A DNA stretch of 64,000 nt from Anaerolineales bacterium. Lineage in GTDB: Bacteria; Chloroflexota; Anaerolineae; Anaerolineales; Villigracilaceae. Under the pieces are notes generated by a model, which saw only the letters and a list, made by a program, of their open reading frames with translations, had not been told where the DNA came from and did not search any database. The position numbers and the translations under genes are program-made. The stretch covers positions 1 to 64,000 of the forward strand of contig JAUQXA010000032.1 in assembly GCA_030834895.1 (NCBI GenBank), given 5' to 3'. Each line of letters starts with the position of its first letter. Positions within the stretch are counted from its first letter, which is position 1. Shown piece by piece: positions 57,372-64,000 of the stretch.

Positions 57372-58381
57372 GCAGGCGTTTTTGGGTTTACATCGAACAG
57401 GAAGATGGAAAAGTCCATCCCGTAGCGTGGGAATTGCTCGGCGTGGCACGCCAACTGGCAGACCAGGTCGGCGACGACGCGATTGTCGAAGGCATTCTCG
57501 TCGGACATAACATGGACGAAGCCGCGCAGGAAGCCCTGCATTACGGCGCGGAAACCGTTTATGTGCTGGACCACCCCACCTTCAAGAATTACCTCAACAA
57601 GCCGTACACCTCCGCGTTGCGATTTTTAGTGCAGAAGCACAACCCTGAAGTCTTTTTGGTTGGAGCCACCACCCTCGGGCGTGACCTGGCTGGGGCGGTT
57701 GCCACCAGCCTCAAAACCGGGCTGACAGCGGACACCACCCATCTGGCGATGGGCACGATCAAGGAAGATCCCCGCAAACTGCTGCTTGCCACCCGTCCCG
57801 CCTTCGGCGGCAACGTGATCGCGACCATCATCTGCCGCAACCACAGCCCGCAGATGGCAACCGTCCGCCCGCGCGTATTCAACCCCGCGCCGAGGCAGGC
57901 GGAGGCGAAGGGTCAGATTGTCCATGAGACCATGGAAATCACGCCCGATATGATCAACGCCGAAATCGTCGAATTCATCACCAACGCTGCGGCAACGGTC
58001 AAACTCGAATACGCCGACATCATCGTCTCCGGCGGACGCGGTCTTGGCGGACCGAAGGGATTTGAACTCATCAAACAGCTGGCGGATGAATTGGGCGGCG
58101 TTGTCGGCTCCAGCCGCGCCTGCGTGGATGCGGGCTGGATCAAATACGACCACCAGGTTGGGCAGACGGGCAAGACCGTGCGTCCCAAACTGTACGTTGC
58201 CGCCGGTATCTCCGGTGCCATTCAACACAAGGTCGGGATGCAGGAATCCGATTTCATCCTCGCCATCAACCGCGACCCGCACGCCCCCATTTTCGACGTT
58301 GCCACAATGGGCATTGTCGGCGACTTGTACGAAGTCATCCCCGCCTTGATCAAAGAAATTCGGGCGCGCAAAGAGGCATAG
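57368..58381 (+). CDS. fixB: electron transfer flavoprotein alpha subunit (FixB/EtfA)
   Basis: A 337-residue protein overlapping the previous stop (ATGA). The C-terminal FAD domain is clear: IIVSGGRGLGGPKGFELIKQ, GGVVGSSRACVDAGWIKYDHQ, VGQTGKTVRPKLYVAAGISGAIQHKVGMQ and FILAINRDPHAPIFDVATMGIVGDL. It binds the second FAD and completes the ETF heterodimer. No N-terminal ferredoxin extension. Confidence 0.96.
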   Translation: MSRRFWVYIEQEDGKVHPVAWELLGVARQLADQVGDDAIVEGILVGHNMDEAAQEALHYGAETVYVLDHPTFKNYLNKPYTSALRFLVQKHNPEVFLVGATTLGRDLAGAVATSLKTGLTADTTHLAMGTIKEDPRKLLLATRPAFGGNVIATIICRNHSPQMATVRPRVFNPAPRQAEAKGQIVHETMEITPDMINAEIVEFITNAAATVKLEYADIIVSGGRGLGGPKGFELIKQLADELGGVVGSSRACVDAGWIKYDHQVGQTGKTVRPKLYVAAGISGAIQHKVGMQESDFILAINRDPHAPIFDVATMGIVGDLYEVIPALIKEIRARKEA

Positions 58382-58382
58382 C

Positions 58383-59705
58383 ATGGACAAGAACGAAAAA
58401 CTCTCATTTGATGTCATTGTGGTCGGCGCAGGCCTGTCAGGTTCTGCGGCGGCGGCAATTGCGGCGCGCGGCGGCTTGAAGGTCGCCATGGTCGAACGCG
58501 GACAGGCTCCCGGCAACAAGAACTACTTCGGCGGCGCGCTCTACACCCACTCGCTGGTGGAAATCTACCCCGACCTTTTCGACCGCAAGCCACCGCTCGA
58601 ACGCCCCGTCACCGAAACCGGTTTCTGGTTCCTCTCGGAAGATGGCATGGTCAAAGCCACCGTGCAAGGCGGAAAAGTCAACAGCAACCCCATCGACGCC
58701 TACGTCGCCCAGCGTGCTAAGTTCGACCCGTGGTGGGCGGATCAGGCGCAAAAGGAAGGCGCGTTCATCATCCCCAAGACCGTCGTCGTGGACTTCATCC
58801 GCCAGAACGGCAAGGTGATCGGCGTCAAGACCGACCGTCCCGATGGCGACATCTACGCGCCGGTCATCATCATCACCGAAGGCGTCAACAACCTGCTGAC
58901 CCAGAAACTCGGACTCATCAAACACGACATCCAGGGTCACTCCGCTGCGCTGGCGGTCAAGCAGTTGATTTCGCTCCCCGCCGACACCATCAACGCCCGC
59001 TTCGGCCTCGCTGATAACAATCACGGCGTGGCGATGTCTGTGATGGGCGATGTCTCAATGGGACTGCCCGGCTTGGGCTTCGTCTACACCGGAGTGGATA
59101 GCGTTTCAGTGGGCGTGGGCGTCACCCTCGAAGCCATGACCGAGGCGCATATCAAGCCCTACGAACTGCTCCAGCGCTACATGAATCACCCGATGATCGC
59201 CCCGTTGATCGCGGGCGGACGCCTGATGGAATACGGCGCGCACATCATCCCCGAAGGCGGCTGGAAGGATATGCCGCAGTTGTACACCGACGGTGTGATG
59301 GTTGCCGGCGACGCGGCTTCGATGGTCAACGCCCTGCACTGGGAAGGGACCAACATGGCGATTGTGGCTGGCAAATGCGCCGCCGAGACCGCCATTGAGG
59401 CGCACAAGGTCAGGGATTTTTCGGCGACGACTCTCGCCAGTTACCGCGCCCGCCTCGAAAAGCGCTTCATCATGACCGACCTGCACCAGTACCGCAACCT
59501 GTCGCACTTCCTCAAGACGCATCCCGACTTCATGGCGATCTACCCATACTTCCTCAACGACGCCCTGGGAATGTTCTTCACCGGGTTCGGCAAGCCCAAG
59601 AAAGAGTTGTACAGGGACATTCTCAAATCCCTGACAAACCGCCGCCCGTTGCTCAAAGCCGTGGGTGACATCGTCGCCTTCGGCAGGACCATTATTGGTA
59701 TATAA
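58383..59705 (+). CDS. fixC: FixC, flavoprotein-quinone oxidoreductase subunit
   Basis: A 440-residue ETF-QO-like flavoprotein, one base after fixB. Rossmann motif VVGAGLSGSAAAAIAARGG (about 13-31), AGDAASMVNALHWEGTNMAI near the C-terminal FAD loop, and the ETF-QO signature SLPADTINARFGL with GMSV-type residues. It passes electrons from the ETF to menaquinone or another quinone. The iron-sulfur part is on a separate protein (next gene), as in FixC. Confidence 0.96.
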   Translation: MDKNEKLSFDVIVVGAGLSGSAAAAIAARGGLKVAMVERGQAPGNKNYFGGALYTHSLVEIYPDLFDRKPPLERPVTETGFWFLSEDGMVKATVQGGKVNSNPIDAYVAQRAKFDPWWADQAQKEGAFIIPKTVVVDFIRQNGKVIGVKTDRPDGDIYAPVIIITEGVNNLLTQKLGLIKHDIQGHSAALAVKQLISLPADTINARFGLADNNHGVAMSVMGDVSMGLPGLGFVYTGVDSVSVGVGVTLEAMTEAHIKPYELLQRYMNHPMIAPLIAGGRLMEYGAHIIPEGGWKDMPQLYTDGVMVAGDAASMVNALHWEGTNMAIVAGKCAAETAIEAHKVRDFSATTLASYRARLEKRFIMTDLHQYRNLSHFLKTHPDFMAIYPYFLNDALGMFFTGFGKPKKELYRDILKSLTNRRPLLKAVGDIVAFGRTIIGI

Positions 59706-59720
59706 CGAAAGGTGAATCTT

Positions 59721-60035
59721 ATGTCTGAAAACACGAAAAAGTATGACCTCCCCGAAGTGTATATCGACGACATTTTGATGTCGCTCAAGTACTTCCCCGA
59801 CGAGCATGAAGCGCACTTGAAGATCATCGACCCCATGGTCTGCGTGAATTGCAAAGCGAAACCCTGCGTGGAATTCTGTCCCGTAGGTGCTTACCGCACC
59901 CAGGACGGCGGAACCGTGCAGATCGCCTTCCAGAGTTGTATCGAGTGCGGAACCTGCCGTGTGATGTGTCCGCCTGCTAACGTCTCGTGGAAGCTTCCGC
60001 GCGGCGGGTTTGGTGTTTCGTATAAGTTTGGATAA
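59721..60035 (+). CDS. fixX: FixX ferredoxin-like protein
   Basis: A 104-residue protein from the ATG at 59721 behind AAAGGTG. Cysteines CVNCKAKPCVEFCP (first part) and CIECGTCRVMCP (second part) bind one or two [4Fe-4S] clusters. The protein ends in GVSYKFG, as FixX proteins do. It is the last gene of the set and is followed by a strong terminator. No nif gene is nearby, so the complex serves general metabolism here. Confidence 0.94.
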   Translation: MSENTKKYDLPEVYIDDILMSLKYFPDEHEAHLKIIDPMVCVNCKAKPCVEFCPVGAYRTQDGGTVQIAFQSCIECGTCRVMCPPANVSWKLPRGGFGVSYKFG

Positions 60036-60075
60036 TCGCAAATCACCCTGAGCGCAGTCGAAGGGCGAACAACTA

Positions 60076-60128
60076 AATAATACGCGCCACGTACCTTTTG
60101 GTTACGCGGCGCGTATTATTTTTTTTAT
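60076..60128 (+). terminator. strong Rho-independent terminator after fixX
   Basis: Perfect 13-bp stem AATAATACGCGCC / GGCGCGTATTATT with further inner pairing and an 8-T run. It may also serve the convergent small gene at 60129. Confidence 0.92.
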
Positions 60129-60407
60129 TTACTTCAATGATGGCCGAACCAGATAGGTGGGATACCAGTTTTGACCAATTCGGATTTCACAACCATCTCC
60201 CCACGAGTCCATCATCTCATGCCAACGAGACCATCTCCACTCAGCGGGCGGATTGAACTCCTGCGCCTTTTTGTAGCACTCGGCTTTCTTACCTTCGGCG
60301 TACGAGATTTCCGCCTTTATGATCGTTGCTGCCAAGGTTGCAAAAATGCTCACCAAAATCAGGGCAAGCAAAATTAGGAAAAGCCATTTTTTGAGAAAGT
60401 TGATCAT
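60129..60407 (-). CDS. small membrane-anchored protein (92 residues)
   Basis: From the ATG at 60407 behind AGAGGTAAAC. One N-terminal membrane helix (FLKKWLFLILLALILVSIFA) and a short outer part with two cysteines (AECYKKAQEFN; GDGCEIRIGQNW) that may form a disulfide. No family recognised. It converges with fixX. Confidence 0.6.
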   Translation of the reverse strand: MINFLKKWLFLILLALILVSIFATLAATIIKAEISYAEGKKAECYKKAQEFNPPAEWRWSRWHEMMDSWGDGCEIRIGQNWYPTYLVRPSLK

Positions 60408-60483
60408 GGGGTTTACCTCTTGCAATCATATCAGGTGACTGAAATTTCGGGAATTTCCGCCGTCTGCCCCTCACTCTTGGCAG

Positions 60484-60489
60484 TATAAT
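60484..60489 (+). promoter_or_regulatory. -10 box giving a leaderless coaBC mRNA
   Basis: TATAAT, then six bases, then the ATG at 60496. No clear -35 box. Confidence 0.45.
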
Positions 60490-60495
60490 CGTCCT

Positions 60496-61695
60496 ATGTC
60501 CATCCTTTCCAACAAACATATCCTACTCGGTGTGACGGGTTCCATCGCAGTCTACAAAGCCGCCGACCTGGCATCCAAGCTGGCGCAGGCGGGGGCGCTG
60601 GTAGATGTCATCTTTACCGAGGCTGGGGAAAAATTCGTCACGCCGCTCACCTTTCAATCAGTCACAGGGCGCCGCGCTTACACCGATTCAGACCTGTGGG
60701 GCAACGAAGCTCACGTCCTGCACGTCAGTTTTGGCAAAACAGCGGACTTGCTGCTCATCGCCCCCTGCACGGCGGACACGATGGCGAAGCTCGCCAACGG
60801 TATCGCCGACAACCTGCTGACGGTTACGGCGCTGGCGGCGCAATGTCCGCTGGTGATTGCACCCGCGATGGATGGCGGCATGTTCGCACATCCTGCCACG
60901 CAGAAGAATCTGGAAATCCTCAAGCAACGCGGCGCGACGGTGGTTGGTCCTGCCGAGGGACATCTCGCTTCGGGGCTGGTTGGTCCCGGCCGGATGAGCG
61001 AGCCGGCTGAAATCCTCGGTTGCGTGCGGATGGTGCTCGGCAAAAATGGAAAACTCGCAGGCAAAAAGGTCGTCGTCACCGCCGGAGGGACTCAGGAAGC
61101 GCTTGACCCTGTGCGGGTCATCACCAATCATTCCTCTGGCAAGCAGGGATACGCCGTCGCCCAGGCTGCAATCGACACCGGCGCGGACGTTTGCCTAATT
61201 ACCGCCCCGACGGCGCTCACACCGCCCGTGGGCGCGCGCGTGGTCAATGTCAAGAGCGCGCAGGATATGATCGAGGCGGTTCTGTCCGAACCAGCCGACG
61301 CTTTGATCATGGCAGCTGCGGCAGCGGATTTCACCCCCAAGACCGTCGCCAAAGATAAAATGAAAAAACGCGACGGCATTCCGCAGATCGAGCTCACAGC
61401 CGCACCTGATATCCTGAAAACAGTTACCAGCCAACAGACAAGTCTTTTCAAAGTGGTGGTCGGCTTCGCAGCGGAGAGTCAGAGTCTGCTCGAAAACGCA
61501 ACCGAGAAGTTGAAATCCAAGAAATTAGATATGATTGTGGCAAACGACATCTCGTCCACCGACGCGGGCTTTGCGGTGGACACGAACCGCGTCACGTTGT
61601 TGTTTGCAAACGGAACAAGTGAAACCCTGCCGCTGATGAGCAAAACCGAAGTGGCGGAAAAAATCATCGAACACACATCAAGGCTGTTGGAGTAA
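60496..61695 (+). CDS. coaBC: bifunctional phosphopantothenoylcysteine decarboxylase/synthetase
   Basis: A 399-residue protein. CoaC part (1-180): ILLGVTGSIAVYKAADLASK, HVLHVSFGKTADLLLIAPCT with the active-site His near 72-75 and VIAPAMDGGMFAHPATQKN, where the usual PxMN Asn is replaced by Asp. CoaB part (185-399): KVVVTAGGTQEALDPVRVIT, NHSSGKQGYAVAQAA and the K-x-K-K loop KDKMKKRDGIPQI. It makes 4'-phosphopantetheine for coenzyme A. The N-to-D change is found in other phyla too, so loss of activity is not implied. It is followed by a phosphoesterase gene. Confidence 0.95.
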   Translation: MSILSNKHILLGVTGSIAVYKAADLASKLAQAGALVDVIFTEAGEKFVTPLTFQSVTGRRAYTDSDLWGNEAHVLHVSFGKTADLLLIAPCTADTMAKLANGIADNLLTVTALAAQCPLVIAPAMDGGMFAHPATQKNLEILKQRGATVVGPAEGHLASGLVGPGRMSEPAEILGCVRMVLGKNGKLAGKKVVVTAGGTQEALDPVRVITNHSSGKQGYAVAQAAIDTGADVCLITAPTALTPPVGARVVNVKSAQDMIEAVLSEPADALIMAAAAADFTPKTVAKDKMKKRDGIPQIELTAAPDILKTVTSQQTSLFKVVVGFAAESQSLLENATEKLKSKKLDMIVANDISSTDAGFAVDTNRVTLLFANGTSETLPLMSKTEVAEKIIEHTSRLLE

Positions 61696-61697
61696 CC

Positions 61698-62429
61698 ATG
61701 CGCGTTTTGATCATCTCGGATATTCATGCAAATTACACCGCGCTCGAAGCCGTATTGAAGGACGCGGGACAGGCGGACGAGACCTGGTGTCTGGGCGATC
61801 TCGTCGGCTACGGTCCCGACCCGAACGCGGTTGTCGAGGAAGTACACGACATTCCAAACCTCACCTGTATCCTCGGCAATCATGACATGGCAGTCATTGG
61901 CAAGATGCCGCTCGAAGCTTTCAATGGCGAAGCGCGCCGTTCGCTGGCATATCATGAAAAGGTCATCTCGGCGAGTAATTTGAGTTTTATGCGTTCGCTT
62001 TCGGCAAACATCCAGGTTCACGGCGAGGCCACCATCGCCCACGGCAGTCCGCGCGACCCGCTGTGGGAGTACATCATCAATGGGCTTACGGCACGCATGA
62101 ACTTCGATCACTTCGATACGCCCTGGTGTTTTGTCGGCCATACCCACATTCAAAGCATCTTTGCATACAACGAGACAAACGACCGCGTGACCATCGACCA
62201 GACCAAGCCTGATCAAATAATCAACCTGCACCCGAAGTTGATCCTGAACCCCGGGTCTGTCGGTCAACCCCGGGACCGTGACTCACGTGCCGCCTATGCC
62301 ATTTATGACACCGAAGCCCGTACCTGGACTCCGCGCCGGGTAAAGTACAACATCACCGAAGTACAGGATCGCATTCGCGCGGCGGGACTTCCCGAGAAGC
62401 ACGCATTGCGAATTGCTGAAGGATGGTAA
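61698..62429 (+). CDS. metallophosphoesterase (YfcE/DUF2437-like)
   Basis: A 243-residue protein 2 nt after coaBC, behind GGAGTAACC. All calcineurin-like motifs are seen: LIISDIHANYTALEAVL (D-x-H), WCLGDLVGYGPDP (GDxVxxG), CILGNHDMAVIG (GNHD), and late HGSPRDPLWEY and FVGHTHIQSI (GHTH). Members cut phosphodiesters in nucleotides or RNA; the substrate is open. Translationally coupled to coaBC. Confidence 0.93.
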   Translation: MRVLIISDIHANYTALEAVLKDAGQADETWCLGDLVGYGPDPNAVVEEVHDIPNLTCILGNHDMAVIGKMPLEAFNGEARRSLAYHEKVISASNLSFMRSLSANIQVHGEATIAHGSPRDPLWEYIINGLTARMNFDHFDTPWCFVGHTHIQSIFAYNETNDRVTIDQTKPDQIINLHPKLILNPGSVGQPRDRDSRAAYAIYDTEARTWTPRRVKYNITEVQDRIRAAGLPEKHALRIAEGW

Positions 62430-62433
62430 ATCA

Positions 62434-62482
62434 GACTATGGACGATTGACGATGGTCCATGGTTTGTCGTCAATCGTCCGAA
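62434..62482. repeat. family B palindromic repeat (intergenic)
   Basis: GACTATGGACGATTGACGAT with inverse GGTCCATGG and TCGTCAATCGTCC. It lies between the phosphoesterase and the DUF4349 gene. Confidence 0.75.
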
Positions 62483-62558
62483 TTGGATGGGAACATTTTA
62501 CAGGTATTGCCGTCTTTATCCGTAGAGAAAAATCGCCAAAGGTAAAAAGGAGAAAGTC

Positions 62559-63515
62559 ATGAAAAAGATATTGCCATTAAGTTTAATTCTTATTGCCTCG
62601 TTGATTCTTGGCGCCTGCGCCAGCGCCAGGTCGGCAGCACCCATAGGAAATGCGGGCGGCGCTGCGCCAGTCATGCCTCAGGAGGAAATGTTCGCACCTG
62701 TGCCCGAGGCCGCTTACGATCAGTCTGCTACATCAAATGAAGGGGCGGGAGTCTCAGCCACCAGCGTGGAACGAATCGTCATTCAAAATGCCGATCTCAC
62801 CATCGTTGTGTCCGATGTGAAGGGGCGCATGGAAAACATCCAGGTCATGGCACAACAAATGGGCGGATATGTAGTCTCGTCCAATTTGGGACAGAGTTAC
62901 ACCGGAGATAACGTTCAAGTGCCCGAAGCTCGACTCACAATTAGGGTGCCTGCTGAAAAACTGGGTGAGGCATTGGAACAGATCAAAAAAGACGTGGTCG
63001 AGGTACAGAACGAAAATCGCACCGGGCAGGATGTCACTGCCGAGTATGTGGACCTGCAATCGCGCCTGAAGAACTATGAAGCCGCTGAAGCACAACTTGA
63101 AAAAATCCTTGAGACCGCCTCAGATACCGAAGATGTGGTCAGCATCTTCAATCAACTTGTGTACTATCGCGAGCAGATTGAGTTGGTCAAAGGGCAGATG
63201 AAATATTACGAGGAAGCCGCCGCTCTTTCCGCCATCAGCATCCGCATTGTTGCCGAAGAAACCATCCAACCGGTGGTGATTGGCAAGTGGCAGCCGCAGG
63301 GTGTGGCGCTTGAAGCCATCCAGGATTTGATCAATTTCCTGAAGGGTTTCATCAATTTCCTCATTTACTTCGTAATCTTAATCCTGCCAGTACTGCTCAT
63401 TATTTCCGGTGTTTTCTATCTGGTCTTCCTGGGCTTGCGTGCCATCTTCCGCCTGCTGCGCGGCAAAAAGCCGAAGAAGGAACAATCGCAGGATACATCG
63501 GTAGAGAAGAAGTAA
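62559..63515 (+). CDS. DUF4349 lipoprotein
   Basis: A 318-residue protein behind AAAAGGAG. Signal peptide with lipobox LGAC (Cys20). The DUF4349 domain covers about 60-270: VERIVIQNADLTIVVSDVKG, VVSSNLGQSYTG, LTIRVPAEKLGEALEQIKKD, RTGQDVTAEYVDLQSRLKNY and a coiled coil up to residue 220. A pair of hydrophobic helices (about 265-295) and a basic tail (KKPKKEQS) anchor it to the membrane. Such proteins are widespread; their role is unknown, perhaps in envelope stress. Confidence 0.92.
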   Translation: MKKILPLSLILIASLILGACASARSAAPIGNAGGAAPVMPQEEMFAPVPEAAYDQSATSNEGAGVSATSVERIVIQNADLTIVVSDVKGRMENIQVMAQQMGGYVVSSNLGQSYTGDNVQVPEARLTIRVPAEKLGEALEQIKKDVVEVQNENRTGQDVTAEYVDLQSRLKNYEAAEAQLEKILETASDTEDVVSIFNQLVYYREQIELVKGQMKYYEEAAALSAISIRIVAEETIQPVVIGKWQPQGVALEAIQDLINFLKGFINFLIYFVILILPVLLIISGVFYLVFLGLRAIFRLLRGKKPKKEQSQDTSVEKK

Positions 63516-63542
63516 GCAGTGATCAGTTCTTGGCAATCAGTA

Positions 63543-63577
63543 AAGAGAGTCTGCAAGCCGGCAGGCTCTCTCTTTTT
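63543..63577 (+). terminator. Rho-independent terminator after the DUF4349 gene
   Basis: Stem GAGAGTCTGC / GCAGGCTCTC (63545-63554 with 63561-63570), a 6-nt loop and TCTTTTT. Confidence 0.85.
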
Positions 63578-63649
63578 GCCATATGATGCCCTCGGTCATA
63601 AATTGTGCATTCTAAAGATGAATAAAGCGCAACTTGTGACTGTGATGGG

Positions 63650-63655
63650 TATAAT
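63650..63655 (+). promoter_or_regulatory. -10 box giving a leaderless rsmG mRNA
   Basis: TATAAT, then six bases, then the ATG at 63662. No clear -35 box. Confidence 0.45.
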
Positions 63656-63661
63656 CAGCGC

Positions 63662-64000
63662 ATGGAAAACCTGATCCGTGAGGCGCTCTCGCTTTTCAAT
63701 GTTCACCTGACGGGGAGACACATTCTTGCCCTTGCCGCATACGAACGCGAGCTTTTGGAGTGGAACCAGAAATTCAACCTGACCGCCATTCGGGATGTGG
63801 AGTCGATCCGTACCAAACATTTTCTGGATTCATTCTCCTGCGTGCAAGCGTGGAAAGCCAACCCGCCGCTACGCCTCGTGGACGTTGGGACTGGCGCAGG
63901 GTTCCCGGGCATTCCCCTGAAAATCCTCTACCCCGCCATGCAGTTGACCCTGGTCGAATCCGTCGGCAAGAAAGCCAAGTTCTGTCAGCACATCGTGGAA
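63662..64000 (+). CDS. rsmG: 16S rRNA (guanine-527-N7) methyltransferase RsmG, 5' part
   Basis: 113 codons, cut by the window end. It begins MENLIREALSLFNVHLTGRH and carries the family signatures WNQKFNLTAIRDVESIRTKH, FLDSF and the SAM-binding RLVDVGTGAGFPGIPLKI, then LVESVGKKAKF. It modifies G527 in helix 18 of 16S rRNA. There is no ribosome site before the ATG and a TATAAT is 6 nt upstream, so it is probably translated from a leaderless mRNA. Confidence 0.95.
   Translation, partial: MENLIREALSLFNVHLTGRHILALAAYERELLEWNQKFNLTAIRDVESIRTKHFLDSFSCVQAWKANPPLRLVDVGTGAGFPGIPLKILYPAMQLTLVESVGKKAKFCQHIVE

Noticed and set aside
60490-61030. Loss of CoaC activity because PxMN reads PAMD
   Set aside because: Asp (or His) at this place occurs in other phyla with functional CoaBC, as far as I recall, so the change is probably neutral.

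Overview
The window reads as chromosomal DNA of a bacterium of the phylum Chloroflexota, most likely class Anaerolineae. This is an inference from the 5' part of a 16S rRNA gene at 1-972 (minus strand), Hanks-type kinases with FHA and PD40 modules, the hrcA-grpE-dnaK-dnaJ order, many lipoproteins, no sign of an outer membrane, and abundant small dispersed palindromes. Nearly all of it is ordinary chromosome; no prophage, integron, transposase gene, CRISPR array or tRNA gene was seen.

Layout. 1-1300: 16S rRNA with two good sigma-70-type promoters. 1471-5378 (+): FHA/winged-helix regulator, Ser/Thr kinase, membrane proteins, hemolysin III. 5583-16209 (-): a long housekeeping run, read from right to left as hrcA, grpE, dnaK, dnaJ, NUDIX, prmA, a lamin-tail protein, dnaX, a TIR-like effector, ebfC and recR. 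16331-21359 (-): a kinase with a PD40 propeller, VanZ-like, DedA and mnmA. 21496-26806 (+): amidohydrolase plus a peptide-type ABC importer without its ATPases. 26966-31537 (-): VWA lipoprotein and alaS. alaS is preceded by an alanine-codon-rich leader ORF and a terminator. 31870-33770 (+): cytochrome P450 and a DUF433/PIN toxin-antitoxin pair. 33915-37355 (-): EF-Tu-domain-2-like protein, universal stress protein, a putative nuclease and an epimerase. 38395-40977 (+): ferredoxin, tungsten-type aldehyde oxidoreductase and a MoaD-like protein. 42613-46389 (+): pyruvate-type dehydrogenase E1alpha, E1beta, E2 and an OsmC protein. 46540-55487: proteases, a sulfatase-like membrane enzyme, PilZ and an M20 peptidase. 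55581-56292 (-): a second toxin-antitoxin cluster. 56532-60035 (+): an EtfBA-FixCX bifurcation complex. 60496-64000 (+): coaBC, phosphoesterase, a DUF4349 lipoprotein and the start of rsmG.

Metabolically, the AOR/ferredoxin cluster, the 2-oxoacid dehydrogenase and the FixABCX-type complex point to a chemoorganotroph that moves electrons between ferredoxin, NADH and quinone. The peptide importer and several peptidases fit growth on protein or peptides.

The most unusual signals are these: (i) a likely transcription attenuator of alaS whose leader peptide appears to be translated from a leaderless transcript; (ii) a TIR-like putative defence effector set inside the conserved dnaX-ebfC-recR cluster; (iii) several families of short palindromic repeats, some lying in frame inside prmA, alaS, the E2 gene, an M48 peptidase and a hydrolase; (iv) a toxin-antitoxin cassette bounded by 19-bp direct repeats at what looks like the P450 terminator; and (v) a recurrent TATAAT-N6/7-ATG arrangement that suggests leaderless mRNAs.
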